DNA of 33,948 nt, from the NCBI GenBank assembly GCA_045588325.1, contig JAZNEA010000098.1, positions 1 through 33,948 on the forward strand, read 5' to 3'. How positions within the stretch are numbered: the first letter of the stretch is position 1; every line of letters begins with the position of its first letter. A model generated the notes under the pieces. It was not told the DNA's origin. It ran no database searches and saw only the letters and a program-made list of their open reading frames with translations. This document shows, one piece after another, positions 7,380 to 15,302 of this stretch. This DNA comes from RGIG7378 sp045588325. GTDB lineage: Bacteria > Bacillota > Clostridia > RGIG7378. The position numbers were made by a program, and so were the translations under genes.

Positions 7380-10019
7380 TTACATCTTTGCCTTCATTTC
7401 CATCCATTCAGAATGGGAAATTCTGACCTGCCTTGGCTTGCTTCCTTCGGATGGGCCAACAATACCTCTCTCCTCCATCTGGTCGATAATTCTTCCCGCT
7501 CTGGAGTGGCCTACCTTGAGCCTGCGCTGCAGGTAAGAAACGGAGATTTGTTGTGCCTCCACGGCAATCTCTATGGCCTTCTCCAAGAATTCGTCAGCCT
7601 CGTCGTCAAAATCCTCGTCTCCCGATGCACCTGAGGCGCCATTCCTGTCAATCTGATCCTGAATCTCCTCATCGTACTCATCATCGTAATTTTTCTTGAG
7701 GTATTCTACCACATCCTCAACCTCCTGGTCGGAGACAAATGCGCCCTTAACACGAACAGGCTTTTGTTCCCCAATAGGGTAGTAGAGCATATCTCCACGG
7801 CCCAGCAGTTTCTCCGCCCCAGCCATGTCCAGAATCGTCCTGGAATCGATCTGACTCTTAACAGCAAATGCAATTCGGGATGTGATATTTGCCTTGATAA
7901 TACCTGTAATAACGTCTACCGAGGGTCTCTGTGTTGCAACTATCAAGTAAATACCTGCAGCTCTGGCCTTTTGAGCCAAACGACAAATAGCATCCTCAAC
8001 TCCTGTAGGAGCTACCATCATAAGGTCTGCCAGCTCGTCGATGATGATGACGATCTTAGGCAAGATGGCCTCAGGATCTCTCTTGCGCTTCATTATTTCG
8101 TTATAACCAGCCAGGTCACGGACACCCTTTTCACTAAACAGAGCATACCTGCGCTCCATTTCGTTGACGCCCCACCCCAGAGCACCTGCAGCCTTCTTAG
8201 GGTCAGTAACAACGGGAACCATCAGATGTGGAATACCGTTGTAAACACCTAGCTCTACAACCTTGGGGTCGATCATAATCAGTTTAACCTGGTCTGGGCT
8301 GGACTTGTACAACAAGCTCATGATGATGCAGTTGATGCACACAGACTTACCTGAACCGGTGGCGCCTGCGATCAACAAGTGAGGCATCTTGGCCAGGTCG
8401 GATATGACGATGTCGCCGGTAATGCTCTTTCCTAGCACAACCGCCAGGTTAGATGGGTTATTGTTGAATACTTCTGACTCCAAACCCTCTCTCAGCATGA
8501 CATTGTCAACCTTTTTGTTGGGAATCTCTATGCCCACTGCGGCCTTGCCCGGTATGGGGGCCTCAATACGAATGCCTCCTGCAGCAAGATTGAGTGCAAT
8601 ATCATCTGCAAGGCTGGTAATCTTGTTGACTCTGACTCCCTGATTAGGTGTCAACTCAAACCTGGTAACAGCGGGACCTCTGGTTATATTCTTAACCGTA
8701 GCAGCAACGCCAAAGTTGGCAAGTGTCGTCTCAAGGACCTTTGCCTGCTCCATAGCCTCCTTGCGGGCAATCTCCATGTCTCTGGCTGCGTTGGCTGCGG
8801 GAGCCTTGAGCAAGGCTACGTCAGGCTTAACATAATCGCTGCCAGTATGCTTGCGCTTGACCTTGACTGCCTCCACGGGCTGGTCTGCCACAACAAATGT
8901 TATATTTTCGTCGGCAGGCTTGTCTCCCTCTGGATCCCTCAAGGATGAGACATCCAATATGCTCACCTCGTCTGCGCCATCCCGAACTACAGGGGCCTCG
9001 TCATTCTCGTCGGTTGTCTCCTCTGTGTCGTCCGTCACCACCAGTGTGGGTGCGGACCTCTTGCCTCCGTATGTGGTCATAACGGGCTGTTCGTCTGCAT
9101 CGAAAGAATATGGACTATCCTGCTTTTCATCACTGGCATCATCTGAATCCAAATCTGGGATATGGAACTTCTTAGGAGTGGAATTGCCATATTGCTCTTG
9201 GCTCCTGTCCACGCCGTTAAACGTAATCCTTTCTCTCTTGACTACGTCCTCTCCAAACTCATGCTCCGAGGTTTCTTTACCGTTGTATGTAGGAGATTGT
9301 GCCTCCTTGAGCTGACGCTCGTTGCGTCTGATCTCCGACTTTTTGCGGGTCTCCTTGGCCTGATGGTTAATAGCCCTTGAAATGCTGCGGAAAACCTTGC
9401 CGATGCCTGTTCCAATGGTCTTAATAACGTACCAAATATCACCAAAGGTCACCTCTGTGACTATCATCAAGCCTCCCATAGCAAAAAGGCCCAGAAGAAT
9501 TATGGCAAATGGAACCTGAACCAGCTTAACCAACGGAACTGCCAAAAGTCCACCCCATGCGCCACCTGCAGCCATCTGGGCGTACAGTGACTTAAACGCC
9601 TGCATGGTTGTGCTGCCTGCATAGGCATCTCCGACCACTGCCACGGAAATAATGGCAGCTATGAACCAATGAACAAATAGGGCTACCACCCACTTAATGG
9701 CAAACAAATCGCCGTTCTTGCGTACAGCAATAAGACCTATACCGGCAACCAACAGGAACAAGGGCACTACGTAGCATGTAATGCCGAACATGCCAAACAG
9801 GAACTTGGCGAAAAATGCGCCCAAGGTCCCGGACTTGTCCATTGCGAATATACAAATGCCTGCAAAAATCGCCAAAAGGCAACACAATATGCCCAGGCCC
9901 TCATGCAGGAAATAGCTGAGTTTAGTCCTCTTGCGGCGACGACGCTTGGCAGGTGCCTTGGCCGGAGGAGTGTCAACTGTCTTGTTTTTAGTTGTGGCTT
10001 TAGTTTTAGTTTCTGCCAT
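7380..10019 (-). CDS. ftsK: FtsK/SpoIIIE-family DNA translocase
   Basis: A hexameric ATP-driven DNA pump that clears chromosome DNA from the closing septum or, in spore formers, moves it into the forespore. The 879 residues show a basic N-terminus (KRRRRKRTK), four to five membrane helices to about residue 200, a charged linker rich in Asp and Glu (about 215-380), and the motor domain with Walker A GATGSGKSV near residue 550 and Walker B VIIIDELADLMM. The C-terminal winged-helix gamma domain (QISVSYLQRRLKVGHSRAGRIIDQME) binds polar DNA motifs. ATG 10019 is chosen because GGAG lies close upstream; four extra residues are possible. Whether it serves division or sporulation cannot be decided here. 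It has its own promoter and terminator. Confidence 0.95.
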   Translation of the reverse strand: MAETKTKATTKNKTVDTPPAKAPAKRRRRKRTKLSYFLHEGLGILCCLLAIFAGICIFAMDKSGTLGAFFAKFLFGMFGITCYVVPLFLLVAGIGLIAVRKNGDLFAIKWVVALFVHWFIAAIISVAVVGDAYAGSTTMQAFKSLYAQMAAGGAWGGLLAVPLVKLVQVPFAIILLGLFAMGGLMIVTEVTFGDIWYVIKTIGTGIGKVFRSISRAINHQAKETRKKSEIRRNERQLKEAQSPTYNGKETSEHEFGEDVVKRERITFNGVDRSQEQYGNSTPKKFHIPDLDSDDASDEKQDSPYSFDADEQPVMTTYGGKRSAPTLVVTDDTEETTDENDEAPVVRDGADEVSILDVSSLRDPEGDKPADENITFVVADQPVEAVKVKRKHTGSDYVKPDVALLKAPAANAARDMEIARKEAMEQAKVLETTLANFGVAATVKNITRGPAVTRFELTPNQGVRVNKITSLADDIALNLAAGGIRIEAPIPGKAAVGIEIPNKKVDNVMLREGLESEVFNNNPSNLAVVLGKSITGDIVISDLAKMPHLLIAGATGSGKSVCINCIIMSLLYKSSPDQVKLIMIDPKVVELGVYNGIPHLMVPVVTDPKKAAGALGWGVNEMERRYALFSEKGVRDLAGYNEIMKRKRDPEAILPKIVIIIDELADLMMVAPTGVEDAICRLAQKARAAGIYLIVATQRPSVDVITGIIKANITSRIAFAVKSQIDSRTILDMAGAEKLLGRGDMLYYPIGEQKPVRVKGAFVSDQEVEDVVEYLKKNYDDEYDEEIQDQIDRNGASGASGDEDFDDEADEFLEKAIEIAVEAQQISVSYLQRRLKVGHSRAGRIIDQMEERGIVGPSEGSKPRQVRISHSEWMEMKAKM

Positions 10020-10042
10020 ATATATCTCCAAAATTTAGTTGT

Positions 10043-10084
10043 TAAAAAAACATAAGGGTCATCCCATATCGGATAACCCTTACA
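10043..10084 (-). terminator. Terminator after the carboxyltransferase gene, overlapping the ftsK start site region
   Basis: On the minus strand AAGGGTTATCC pairs with GGATGACCCTT, then a run of seven T follows. The 5' arm begins about where transcription from the ftsK promoter should start, so RNAs made from that promoter would lack part of the stem. Confidence 0.8.
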
Positions 10085-10113
10085 TTATATGATACGCGTC
10101 TTTTTACTGTCAA
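10084..10113 (-). promoter_or_regulatory. Promoter of ftsK
   Basis: TTGACA (10108-10113), 18-base spacer, TATAAT (10084-10089) on the minus strand, starting right after the stop codon of the upstream gene. Both hexamers are full consensus. Confidence 0.8.
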
Positions 10114-10114
10114 A

Positions 10115-11920
10115 TCACAGAGTGACCAGAACGTCTCCGGAGTTAACTGCAGAACCCTTCTGTACTGCGATGGAAGTAACTGTTCCATCCTCGGGAGCTA
10201 CAATCTCGTTCTCCATCTTCATAGCCTCCAGGATCATAAGAACCTGGCCCTTAGTTACTGCCTGTCCAACAGATACCTTAACATCCAGGATGGTGCCGGG
10301 CATGGGGCAGTTAACCTTGGTAGCGCCAGCAGGTGCTGCTACGGGAGCAGGTGCTGCTACGGGTGCTGGTGTTGCTGCAGGTGCGGGAGCTGCTACAGGA
10401 GCAGGTGCTGCTGCGGGAGCTGCTGCGCCAGGAGTGTACTCCTCTACATCTACGATATACTCAACGCCATTAACCTTAACGCTGTAGGAGCGCTCAACTG
10501 TGTCAGTTGTCTTGGCCTTGGGAGCCTCAGCCTTGGGCTCCTCTGGAGCAACGTATGTGCCATTCTGCATGGCAAGTCTGGTCTCAAAGAACTTAGGTGC
10601 TACCTTGGGGAACAAAGCATATGTGAGGATATCCTCATCCTGCTGAATCCATCCCTCGGGCATCTTGGAGCACTCCTCACGAAGTGAAGGAAGCTCGGGC
10701 TCAATCATATCTGCAGGGCGGCATGTGATGGGCTGCTCGTCACCAATAATCTTGGTCCTGATCTCATCTGAAATGGGAGCAGGTGTCTGTCCATACTTAC
10801 CTCTAACAATGTCCTTGGACTCTACGGGAACCATCTTGTAGCGCTCACCGGCAATAACATTCATAACTGCCTGTGTACCTACAATCTGGCTGGAGGGTGT
10901 TACCAATGGAGGGAAACCCATATCCTCTCTAACTCTTGGAACCTCCTTAAGTACCTCCTCAAGCTGGTCGATCTTGCCGGCCTGAGAAAGCTGGGATACC
11001 AGGTTGGAAAGCATTCCGCCGGGAACCTGATACTTAAGTGTATTTACGTCAACGCCCATAACCTTGGGGTTCATGAGCTTGTTGGCAAGATACTTCTCTC
11101 TGAGAGGCTTGAAGTAATCTGCAATCTCTGTGAGGAGGTTGAGATCCAAGCCTGTGTCGTACTCTGTACCCTGCAGAGAGGCAACAATTGGCTCTGTAGC
11201 AGGCTGGGATGTACCAAGGGCTAATGGGCTCATAGCGCAGTCAACGATGTCTACGCCAGCCTCAATGGCCTTAAGATATGTCATAGAGGCAACACCGCTG
11301 GTGTAGTGTGTGTGAAGTTCCAAAGGCAGGTCAACATTCTCCTTGATGGCCTTAACCAGCTCATATGCATCGTAGGGAAGCAGAAGTCCTGCCATGTCCT
11401 TGATACAAATGGAGTCAGCTCCCATCTCCTTAAGCAGCTTGCAATCTGCAACGTACTTGTCGATGTTGTGGTAGGGGCTGATGGTGTAGCTGATACAACC
11501 CTGAGCGTGGCCGCCCTCCTTGTGGGTTGCCTTCATGGTGCGCTCGATGTTTCTGAAGTCGTTAAGTGCATCGAACACACGGATGATATCAATACCGTTA
11601 GCAACAGCCTTCTGTGTGAAGTAGTCTACTACATCATCTGCATAGTGCTTATAACCCAGGATATTCTGTCCTCTGTAGAGCATCTGCAGGGGAGTCTTAG
11701 TAGCAACTGCCTTAATCTTGCGCAGTCTCTCCCATGGATCCTCGTTAAGGAATCTCATGCAGGCATCGAAAGTGGCTCCACCCCATGCCTCCAAAGCGTT
11801 ATATCCAACATTGTCCAGCTTCTCCAAAATGGGAAGCATCTCGTCTGTAGTCATACGAGTCGCAATCAGTGACTGATGAGCGTCTCTCAAGACTGTTTCC
11901 GTAATCTTTACCTTTGCCAT
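10115..11920 (-). CDS. oadA: Biotin-dependent oxaloacetate decarboxylase alpha / pyruvate carboxylase subunit B-type carboxyltransferase
   Basis: The 601-residue protein has an HMGL-like TIM-barrel carboxyltransferase domain beginning TETVLRDAHQSLIATRM, with LHTHYTSG giving metal-binding histidines, then a conserved carboxylase domain (to about 455). An Ala/Pro linker (about 490-525) follows, then a biotinyl domain with EAMKM, where Lys568 should carry biotin. This family moves CO2 between oxaloacetate or pyruvate and biotin. It can act with a membrane beta subunit as a sodium pump, or with a biotin carboxylase as pyruvate carboxylase. Neither partner is in the window, so the net reaction is open. 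A separate biotin carrier gene lies 33 bases upstream in the same operon. Confidence 0.88.
   Translation of the reverse strand: MAKVKITETVLRDAHQSLIATRMTTDEMLPILEKLDNVGYNALEAWGGATFDACMRFLNEDPWERLRKIKAVATKTPLQMLYRGQNILGYKHYADDVVDYFTQKAVANGIDIIRVFDALNDFRNIERTMKATHKEGGHAQGCISYTISPYHNIDKYVADCKLLKEMGADSICIKDMAGLLLPYDAYELVKAIKENVDLPLELHTHYTSGVASMTYLKAIEAGVDIVDCAMSPLALGTSQPATEPIVASLQGTEYDTGLDLNLLTEIADYFKPLREKYLANKLMNPKVMGVDVNTLKYQVPGGMLSNLVSQLSQAGKIDQLEEVLKEVPRVREDMGFPPLVTPSSQIVGTQAVMNVIAGERYKMVPVESKDIVRGKYGQTPAPISDEIRTKIIGDEQPITCRPADMIEPELPSLREECSKMPEGWIQQDEDILTYALFPKVAPKFFETRLAMQNGTYVAPEEPKAEAPKAKTTDTVERSYSVKVNGVEYIVDVEEYTPGAAAPAAAPAPVAAPAPAATPAPVAAPAPVAAPAGATKVNCPMPGTILDVKVSVGQAVTKGQVLMILEAMKMENEIVAPEDGTVTSIAVQKGSAVNSGDVLVTL
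10329..10432 (-). repeat. Ala/Pro-rich linker repeat in the carboxyltransferase gene
   Basis: The DNA repeats GCTGCTACGGGAGCAGGT-like units and encodes an AAPAP/VAAPAPAA linker between the carboxyltransferase and biotinyl domains. This is a flexible swinging-arm linker, as usual for biotin enzymes. Confidence 0.8.
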
Positions 11921-11953
11921 TATAGTCCTCTCCTTGTCTGCTCTAACAGCTCT

Positions 11954-12337
11954 TTATGCCAAATCGGCCAAAATATCTCCAGAATTAACTGCTGCGCCCT
12001 TCTGTACGCGAACAGAAGAAACGGTGCCATCCTGAGGAGCAACAATCTCGTTCTCCATCTTCATAGCCTCCAGAATCATGAGCACCTGACCCTTAGTAAC
12101 TGCCTGACCTGCGGATACCTTAACATCAAGAATGGTGCCAGGCATAGGGCATACAACCTGAACGCTGCCAGCTGCTACTGGAGCTGCAGGTGCTACAGGT
12201 GCTACAGGTGCTGCGGGTGCTATGGGAGCTGCAGGTGCTGCAGGTGCTGCGTTGGCAACCACACGAGAATCCAACTCTGTAATCTCTATATCAAATTTCT
12301 GTCCGTTTACGTTAACAATGAACCTGTTCAATTTCAT
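11954..12337 (-). CDS. Biotin carboxyl carrier protein (biotinyl/lipoyl attachment domain)
   Basis: A 127-residue protein with an N-terminal strand region (MKLNRFIVNVNGQKFDIEI), an Ala/Pro linker from about residue 30 to 55, and a biotinyl domain with EAMKM, Lys93 being the expected biotin site. It resembles gamma or carrier subunits of sodium-pumping decarboxylases. The start at 12337 has GTGAGG upstream; a longer frame to 12418 would run back through the promoter and into the terminator, so I reject it. The biotinyl domain is nearly identical to the C-terminal domain of the next gene, at the DNA level too, implying duplication. It is the first gene of a two-gene operon with the carboxyltransferase. 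Confidence 0.88.
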   Translation of the reverse strand: MKLNRFIVNVNGQKFDIEITELDSRVVANAAPAAPAAPIAPAAPVAPVAPAAPVAAGSVQVVCPMPGTILDVKVSAGQAVTKGQVLMILEAMKMENEIVAPQDGTVSSVRVQKGAAVNSGDILADLA

Positions 12338-12364
12338 AGCCTCACTTTCGCCCAAATTATAGAC

Positions 12365-12393
12365 ATTATATATTAACCCCTTAATTGTATCAA
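12365..12393 (-). promoter_or_regulatory. Promoter of the biotin carrier-carboxyltransferase operon
   Basis: TTGATA (12388-12393), 17-base spacer, TATAAT (12365-12370) on the minus strand, just downstream of the previous gene's terminator. Confidence 0.75.
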
Positions 12394-12403
12394 GGCTTAT
12401 ATA

Positions 12404-12430
12404 AAAAAAGCGGACCAAAAGGCCCGCTTT
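12404..12430 (-). terminator. Terminator after the 287-residue surface protein gene
   Basis: AAAGCGGGCC pairs with GGTCCGCTTT around a TTTT loop and is followed by a T-run on the minus strand. Confidence 0.85.
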
Positions 12431-12456
12431 CTGTCTAATTTGTATCTAGGTTCTAA

Positions 12457-13320
12457 TTATGCCTTTCTCTTCTTGAGAACGATAACGCATACCAGAACTG
12501 CGGCTACAAGAGCTACGCCAACTACTGCGCCAACGATAATCCATACGGTGTCTACGGAAGTACCATCTGTGGAATCGTCTGTTGTGTCGTCATTTGTGTC
12601 AGAATTGCCTGTGTCACCAGTGTCGGGTGCAGGTGTAGGTGTTGCAGCATCAGTTGCAGGATTTGTGGACTGCTCTGTCTGGAGAGCCATTGTCCAATCC
12701 ATCTGAGCGTACTGTGTTGCAGCAAACTCTGTGCCATCATCGAACTTGAATGTGGAGGTGTTTACCTCGCCAATAGCAGTTACGTTTGTCTCGTTGAAGG
12801 AGCACTTCTTGCCAGCAACTGTCAGGTTGTCAAAGTCAAATACCAGTGTTGTTCCTGCGTCATATGCCATAGCATCGCCATAGTAGAATCTAAGGAAGAA
12901 TCCCTCTGGCAAATCACTTGCAGGAGTAAGAGTAACTGTGCACCAGCCATCATAACCCTGAGTAACAACACACTGCTCCTCGTCGCAGAAGTCGAGGTTT
13001 CTGTGATCCATATAGTATGAGATAACATTGCCGTTCTCGTCATACTCATCAGGCTTAACATCAACACCATAATCTGCTGCGTTGTAGAAACGAATAGAGA
13101 GTCCCTCGTAGAGACCATCGTCAGACAGGTGAGGTCTGAAGTCAAAGCTGATAGTCTGTCCCTTAGCAACAGGTGTAGCCCAGTCTACCTGCAATGCGCA
13201 CATAACATCATCGTTAGTTACACCAGAAATCTGCATGTAGGAGTTAGTTCCTGCGAATGCAACTGGTGCTACTGACAATGCAAGTGCCAAAATCGTAAGA
13301 ATTGCAATTAATTTTTTCAT
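12457..13320 (-). CDS. Secreted, membrane-anchored surface protein of unknown function
   Basis: A 287-residue protein with a signal peptide (MKKLIAILTILALALS...AFA, cut near residue 23). One beta-rich module follows (about 25-205), with GQTISFDFRP and a GWCTVTLTPAS strand that echo the modules of the neighbouring surface proteins. An acidic Thr/Asp/Pro linker (about 220-255) leads to a C-terminal membrane helix ending LKKRKA. Unlike its four neighbours it has no TG before the helix, so it is probably a plain membrane anchor. The module resembles carbohydrate-binding beta-sandwiches in outline only; I name no family. It has its own promoter and terminator. Confidence 0.8.
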   Translation of the reverse strand: MKKLIAILTILALALSVAPVAFAGTNSYMQISGVTNDDVMCALQVDWATPVAKGQTISFDFRPHLSDDGLYEGLSIRFYNAADYGVDVKPDEYDENGNVISYYMDHRNLDFCDEEQCVVTQGYDGWCTVTLTPASDLPEGFFLRFYYGDAMAYDAGTTLVFDFDNLTVAGKKCSFNETNVTAIGEVNTSTFKFDDGTEFAATQYAQMDWTMALQTEQSTNPATDAATPTPAPDTGDTGNSDTNDDTTDDSTDGTSVDTVWIIVGAVVGVALVAAVLVCVIVLKKRKA

Positions 13321-13354
13321 GTTCCACCTCTAGTGAATTATTTAATATAAATTC

Positions 13355-13382
13355 ATTCTACCATGTCGATTCTTGTAGTCAA
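13355..13382 (-). promoter_or_regulatory. Promoter of the 287-residue surface protein gene
   Basis: TTGACT (13377-13382), 16-base spacer, TAGAAT (13355-13360) on the minus strand; GAGGTGG lies before the start codon. Confidence 0.7.
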
Positions 13383-13447
13383 TCCCCGACACGCTTTATC
13401 AGGAGATCTCTTACAGAAACTTTCTTCGAGCATGGGATGTTGCAGGC

Positions 13448-13479
13448 AAAAAAAGAAGGCCCCGAATGGGCCTCCTTTA
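13448..13479 (-). terminator. Terminator after the 233-residue surface protein gene
   Basis: AAGGAGGCCC pairs with GGGGCCTTCTT around a short loop, followed by a long T-run on the minus strand. Confidence 0.85.
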
Positions 13480-13496
13480 ATCGAATCTAATCTTAA

Positions 13497-13584
13497 ATTA
13501 GAACTCTCTCTTCTTAAGAACAACTGCACCGCCGATAACTGCTGCTACTGCAACAATTGCTACGGAAACAACACCTGTCTCCTC
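13497..13584 (-). repeat. 88-bp 3'-end repeat, copy 1
   Basis: This covers the stop codon and the last 28 or so codons (TG, hydrophobic helix, KKREF). It differs from copies 2 and 3 at only two bases by my reading. Confidence 0.9.
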
Positions 13585-14199
13585 AACGTCTGTTGTCTCG
13601 TCGGTAGTCTCAGTAACTGTTGTCTTGGGATCCTCGATTGTGGTCTTAGTTGCTGCTGTTGTTGCTGCAGAACCATCGAAACCATAAATTCTAGAAGCGT
13701 CTACTGTCTCGCCGTTAACCTTGATGCCTGCTACCAAGCAATCAGCAACCTGTGCATCAGGATATGTGGAGCTCTCGCCCTCATCATAAGTTACAACTGC
13801 CAAGAAGTTGTCGCCATCCTTCTGGATCTCAGCCTCAATGTAGAACCAGCCATCATCATTCTTCCACAGGTAGCTATCCTCGCTGTCAAACCATACGTCG
13901 TAGCAAAGCTTGTCAGTGATGTTGCCCTCTGCGTCAAGTCTCTTACCCTTTGTGTCGCCGCCATCAACGTGTCTAACATACATCTTGAGCTGGCCAACGC
14001 CGTCAATACCTGTGCCGGGAACTGCCTTTACATAGAAGGAAACGATATCACCCTTAGTCATATCCTTAATAACAACACCTTCTCTGCGTCCGCCCTGATA
14101 GGTCTCCATCTCGTAGCAATCAATAGATGCTGCGAATGCAACGGAAGAGATGGAAAGAGCCATAGCAAGAACCAAAAGAACTGCTAAAATCTTCTTCAT
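13498..14199 (-). CDS. Secreted surface protein with one beta-rich module and a TG-helix-KKREF tail
   Basis: A 233-residue protein. The signal peptide (MKKILAVLLVLAMALS, ending AFA) is followed by one module of the type I call A (about 24-180): GDIVSFYVKA, LKMYVRH, a GWFYIEAE strand and a closing AGIKVNGETVD. A Thr/Glu-rich linker (EDPKTTVTETTDETTDVE) leads to ETG, a helix of about 20 small hydrophobic residues, and KKREF. This layout is that of a wall- or membrane-anchored surface protein. Function is unknown; the module pattern is compatible with ligand or carbohydrate binding. It is transcribed alone, with a near-consensus promoter and a terminator. Its 3' end is almost identical in DNA to the next two genes. 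Confidence 0.85.
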   Translation of the reverse strand: MKKILAVLLVLAMALSISSVAFAASIDCYEMETYQGGRREGVVIKDMTKGDIVSFYVKAVPGTGIDGVGQLKMYVRHVDGGDTKGKRLDAEGNITDKLCYDVWFDSEDSYLWKNDDGWFYIEAEIQKDGDNFLAVVTYDEGESSTYPDAQVADCLVAGIKVNGETVDASRIYGFDGSAATTAATKTTIEDPKTTVTETTDETTDVEETGVVSVAIVAVAAVIGGAVVLKKREF

Positions 14200-14245
14200 A
14201 TTTTGTTACCTCCAATTTTTTAGTAGAAAGTTAATTTCTTACTAA

Positions 14246-14274
14246 ATTTTAACAATCCTTTTATATAGTGTCAA
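14246..14274 (-). promoter_or_regulatory. Promoter of the 233-residue surface protein gene
   Basis: TTGACA (14269-14274), 17-base spacer, TAAAAT (14246-14251) on the minus strand. An inverted repeat lies just upstream. Confidence 0.8.
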
Positions 14275-14281
14275 TCGTGCT

Positions 14282-14314
14282 TTTGCACAATTTAGCTGCG
14301 CCTTTTTGTGCAAA
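14282..14314. promoter_or_regulatory. Inverted repeat TTTGCACAA/TTGTGCAAA upstream of a surface protein promoter
   Basis: Perfect 9-base arms at 14282-14290 and 14306-14314 with a 15-base spacer sit 8 bases upstream of the -35 box. A related 10-base inverted repeat lies at 24049-24080. It is a candidate binding site for a dimeric regulator. Confidence 0.5.
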
Positions 14315-14347
14315 TAGACACCTCCGCGTTCTTACTATATTTGAGAC

Positions 14348-14378
14348 AAAAAAGGAGTCTATTGCTAGACTCCTTTTT
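14348..14378 (-). terminator. Terminator after the 217-residue surface protein gene
   Basis: AAAAAGGAGTCTA pairs with TAGACTCCTTTTT around a short loop, with flanking A and T runs. Confidence 0.85.
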
Positions 14379-14399
14379 GCGATATTGATCTAATTTTAA

Positions 14400-14487
14400 A
14401 TTAGAACTCTCTCTTCTTAAGAACAACTGCGCCGCCGATAACTGCTGCTACTGCAACAACTGCTACGGAAACAACACCTGTCTCCTC
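14400..14487 (-). repeat. 88-bp 3'-end repeat, copy 2
   Basis: Identical over 88 bases to copy 3 (15215-15302) by my reading, covering the stop codon and the anchor-coding end of the gene. Confidence 0.9.
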
Positions 14488-15054
14488 AGTTGTAACATCC
14501 TCAGTCTCTTCCTCAGTCTCTTCCTCAACTGCTGCAACGGGCTCTTCCATAGCATCTCCTGCCTCAGGTGCGGGATTGGACTTGAAAGCAACTACGTCAA
14601 CCTCAACGCCGTTAACCTTAACTCCTGCGAGCTGGCTAGGTGTTGTAGCCTGGTCAACAGAAAGCTCGTATACGCCAGCGTCTGCTGCATCCTGAGCCTC
14701 ACATACGATGTAGTACCAGCCATCCTCAGATACTGCGATAGCATAGTCAGCAATGTACTTGCCAGAGTAAACCTCATATGGGTTGCCATCACCATCCAAT
14801 ACATACTCTCCATCTGCATCAAGGTAAAGAGCTCTAGCAGAATTTCTTGCATACATGGAAACGCCATCAACGGAACCGGGCTTTACCCAGAAGGAAATCT
14901 TGTCGCCCTCAGCAACTGCTGCGCCGATAGCAACACTCCATCTTGTTTCGTTCTGCTGACCCATTGTCCAAGTCTTAACTGTTGCGCCAAAAGCAAAGGA
15001 CATGCAGGAAACAACCATTACAACTGCGATAAGAGCTGCAATAAACTTCTTCAT
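14401..15054 (-). CDS. Secreted surface protein with one beta-rich module and a TG-helix-KKREF tail
   Basis: A 217-residue paralogue. The signal peptide (MKKFIAALIAVVMVVSCMSFAFG) is followed by one A module (about 25-165): GDKISFWVKPG, VSMYARNSARALYLDADG, EVYSGKYIADYAIA, GWYYIVCEAQ, YELSVD and AGVKVNGVEVD. A Glu/Thr linker leads to ETG, the hydrophobic helix and KKREF. I use ATG 15054 because TTTGGAGGT lies just upstream; a longer frame to 15114 would start inside the promoter. The module aligns with residues 35-175 of the 623-residue protein and about 330-480 of the 687-residue protein. Function is unknown. It is a single-gene unit. Confidence 0.85.
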   Translation of the reverse strand: MKKFIAALIAVVMVVSCMSFAFGATVKTWTMGQQNETRWSVAIGAAVAEGDKISFWVKPGSVDGVSMYARNSARALYLDADGEYVLDGDGNPYEVYSGKYIADYAIAVSEDGWYYIVCEAQDAADAGVYELSVDQATTPSQLAGVKVNGVEVDVVAFKSNPAPEAGDAMEEPVAAVEEETEEETEDVTTEETGVVSVAVVAVAAVIGGAVVLKKREF

Positions 15055-15097
15055 AATTGTACCTCCAAAAAAATTGTAGAAAGTTAATTCTTTGACA

Positions 15098-15127
15098 ATT
15101 TTAACAAGACTCACTATGTTTTGTCAA
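15098..15127 (-). promoter_or_regulatory. Promoter of the 217-residue surface protein gene
   Basis: TTGACA (15122-15127), 18-base spacer, TAAAAT (15098-15103) on the minus strand. The sequence AAAAGCAC just upstream and AATTAACTTTCTAC just downstream are shared with the promoter of the 233-residue gene. Confidence 0.8.
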
Positions 15128-15163
15128 CAGTGCTTTTATCATTTTTATTTAGCTTTTTTGAGC

Positions 15164-15195
15164 AAAAAACAAGGACCCACTAATGAGCCCTTGTT
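15164..15195 (-). terminator. Terminator after the 236-residue surface protein gene
   Basis: AACAAGGGCTC pairs imperfectly with GGGTCCTTGTT, then TTTTTT follows on the minus strand. Confidence 0.75.
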
Positions 15196-15214
15196 AAGTG
15201 ATTCTTGTAAAGGA

Positions 15215-15302
15215 ATTAGAACTCTCTCTTCTTAAGAACAACTGCGCCGCCGATAACTGCTGCTACTGCAACAACTGCTACGGAAACAACACCTGTCTCC
15301 TC
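15215..15302 (-). repeat. 88-bp 3'-end repeat, copy 3
   Basis: Identical to copy 2, although the protein bodies of the two genes are of different module types. Confidence 0.9.

Noticed and set aside
13363..14187. 274-codon plus-strand open frame with many Cys
   Set aside because: It is the complement of the signal-peptide gene at 13498-14199, which has a promoter, ribosome site and terminator on the minus strand.
13497..15302. Insertion sequence ends
   Set aside because: The 88-bp repeats are coding, in direct orientation, have no transposase between them and no target-site duplications that I can see.
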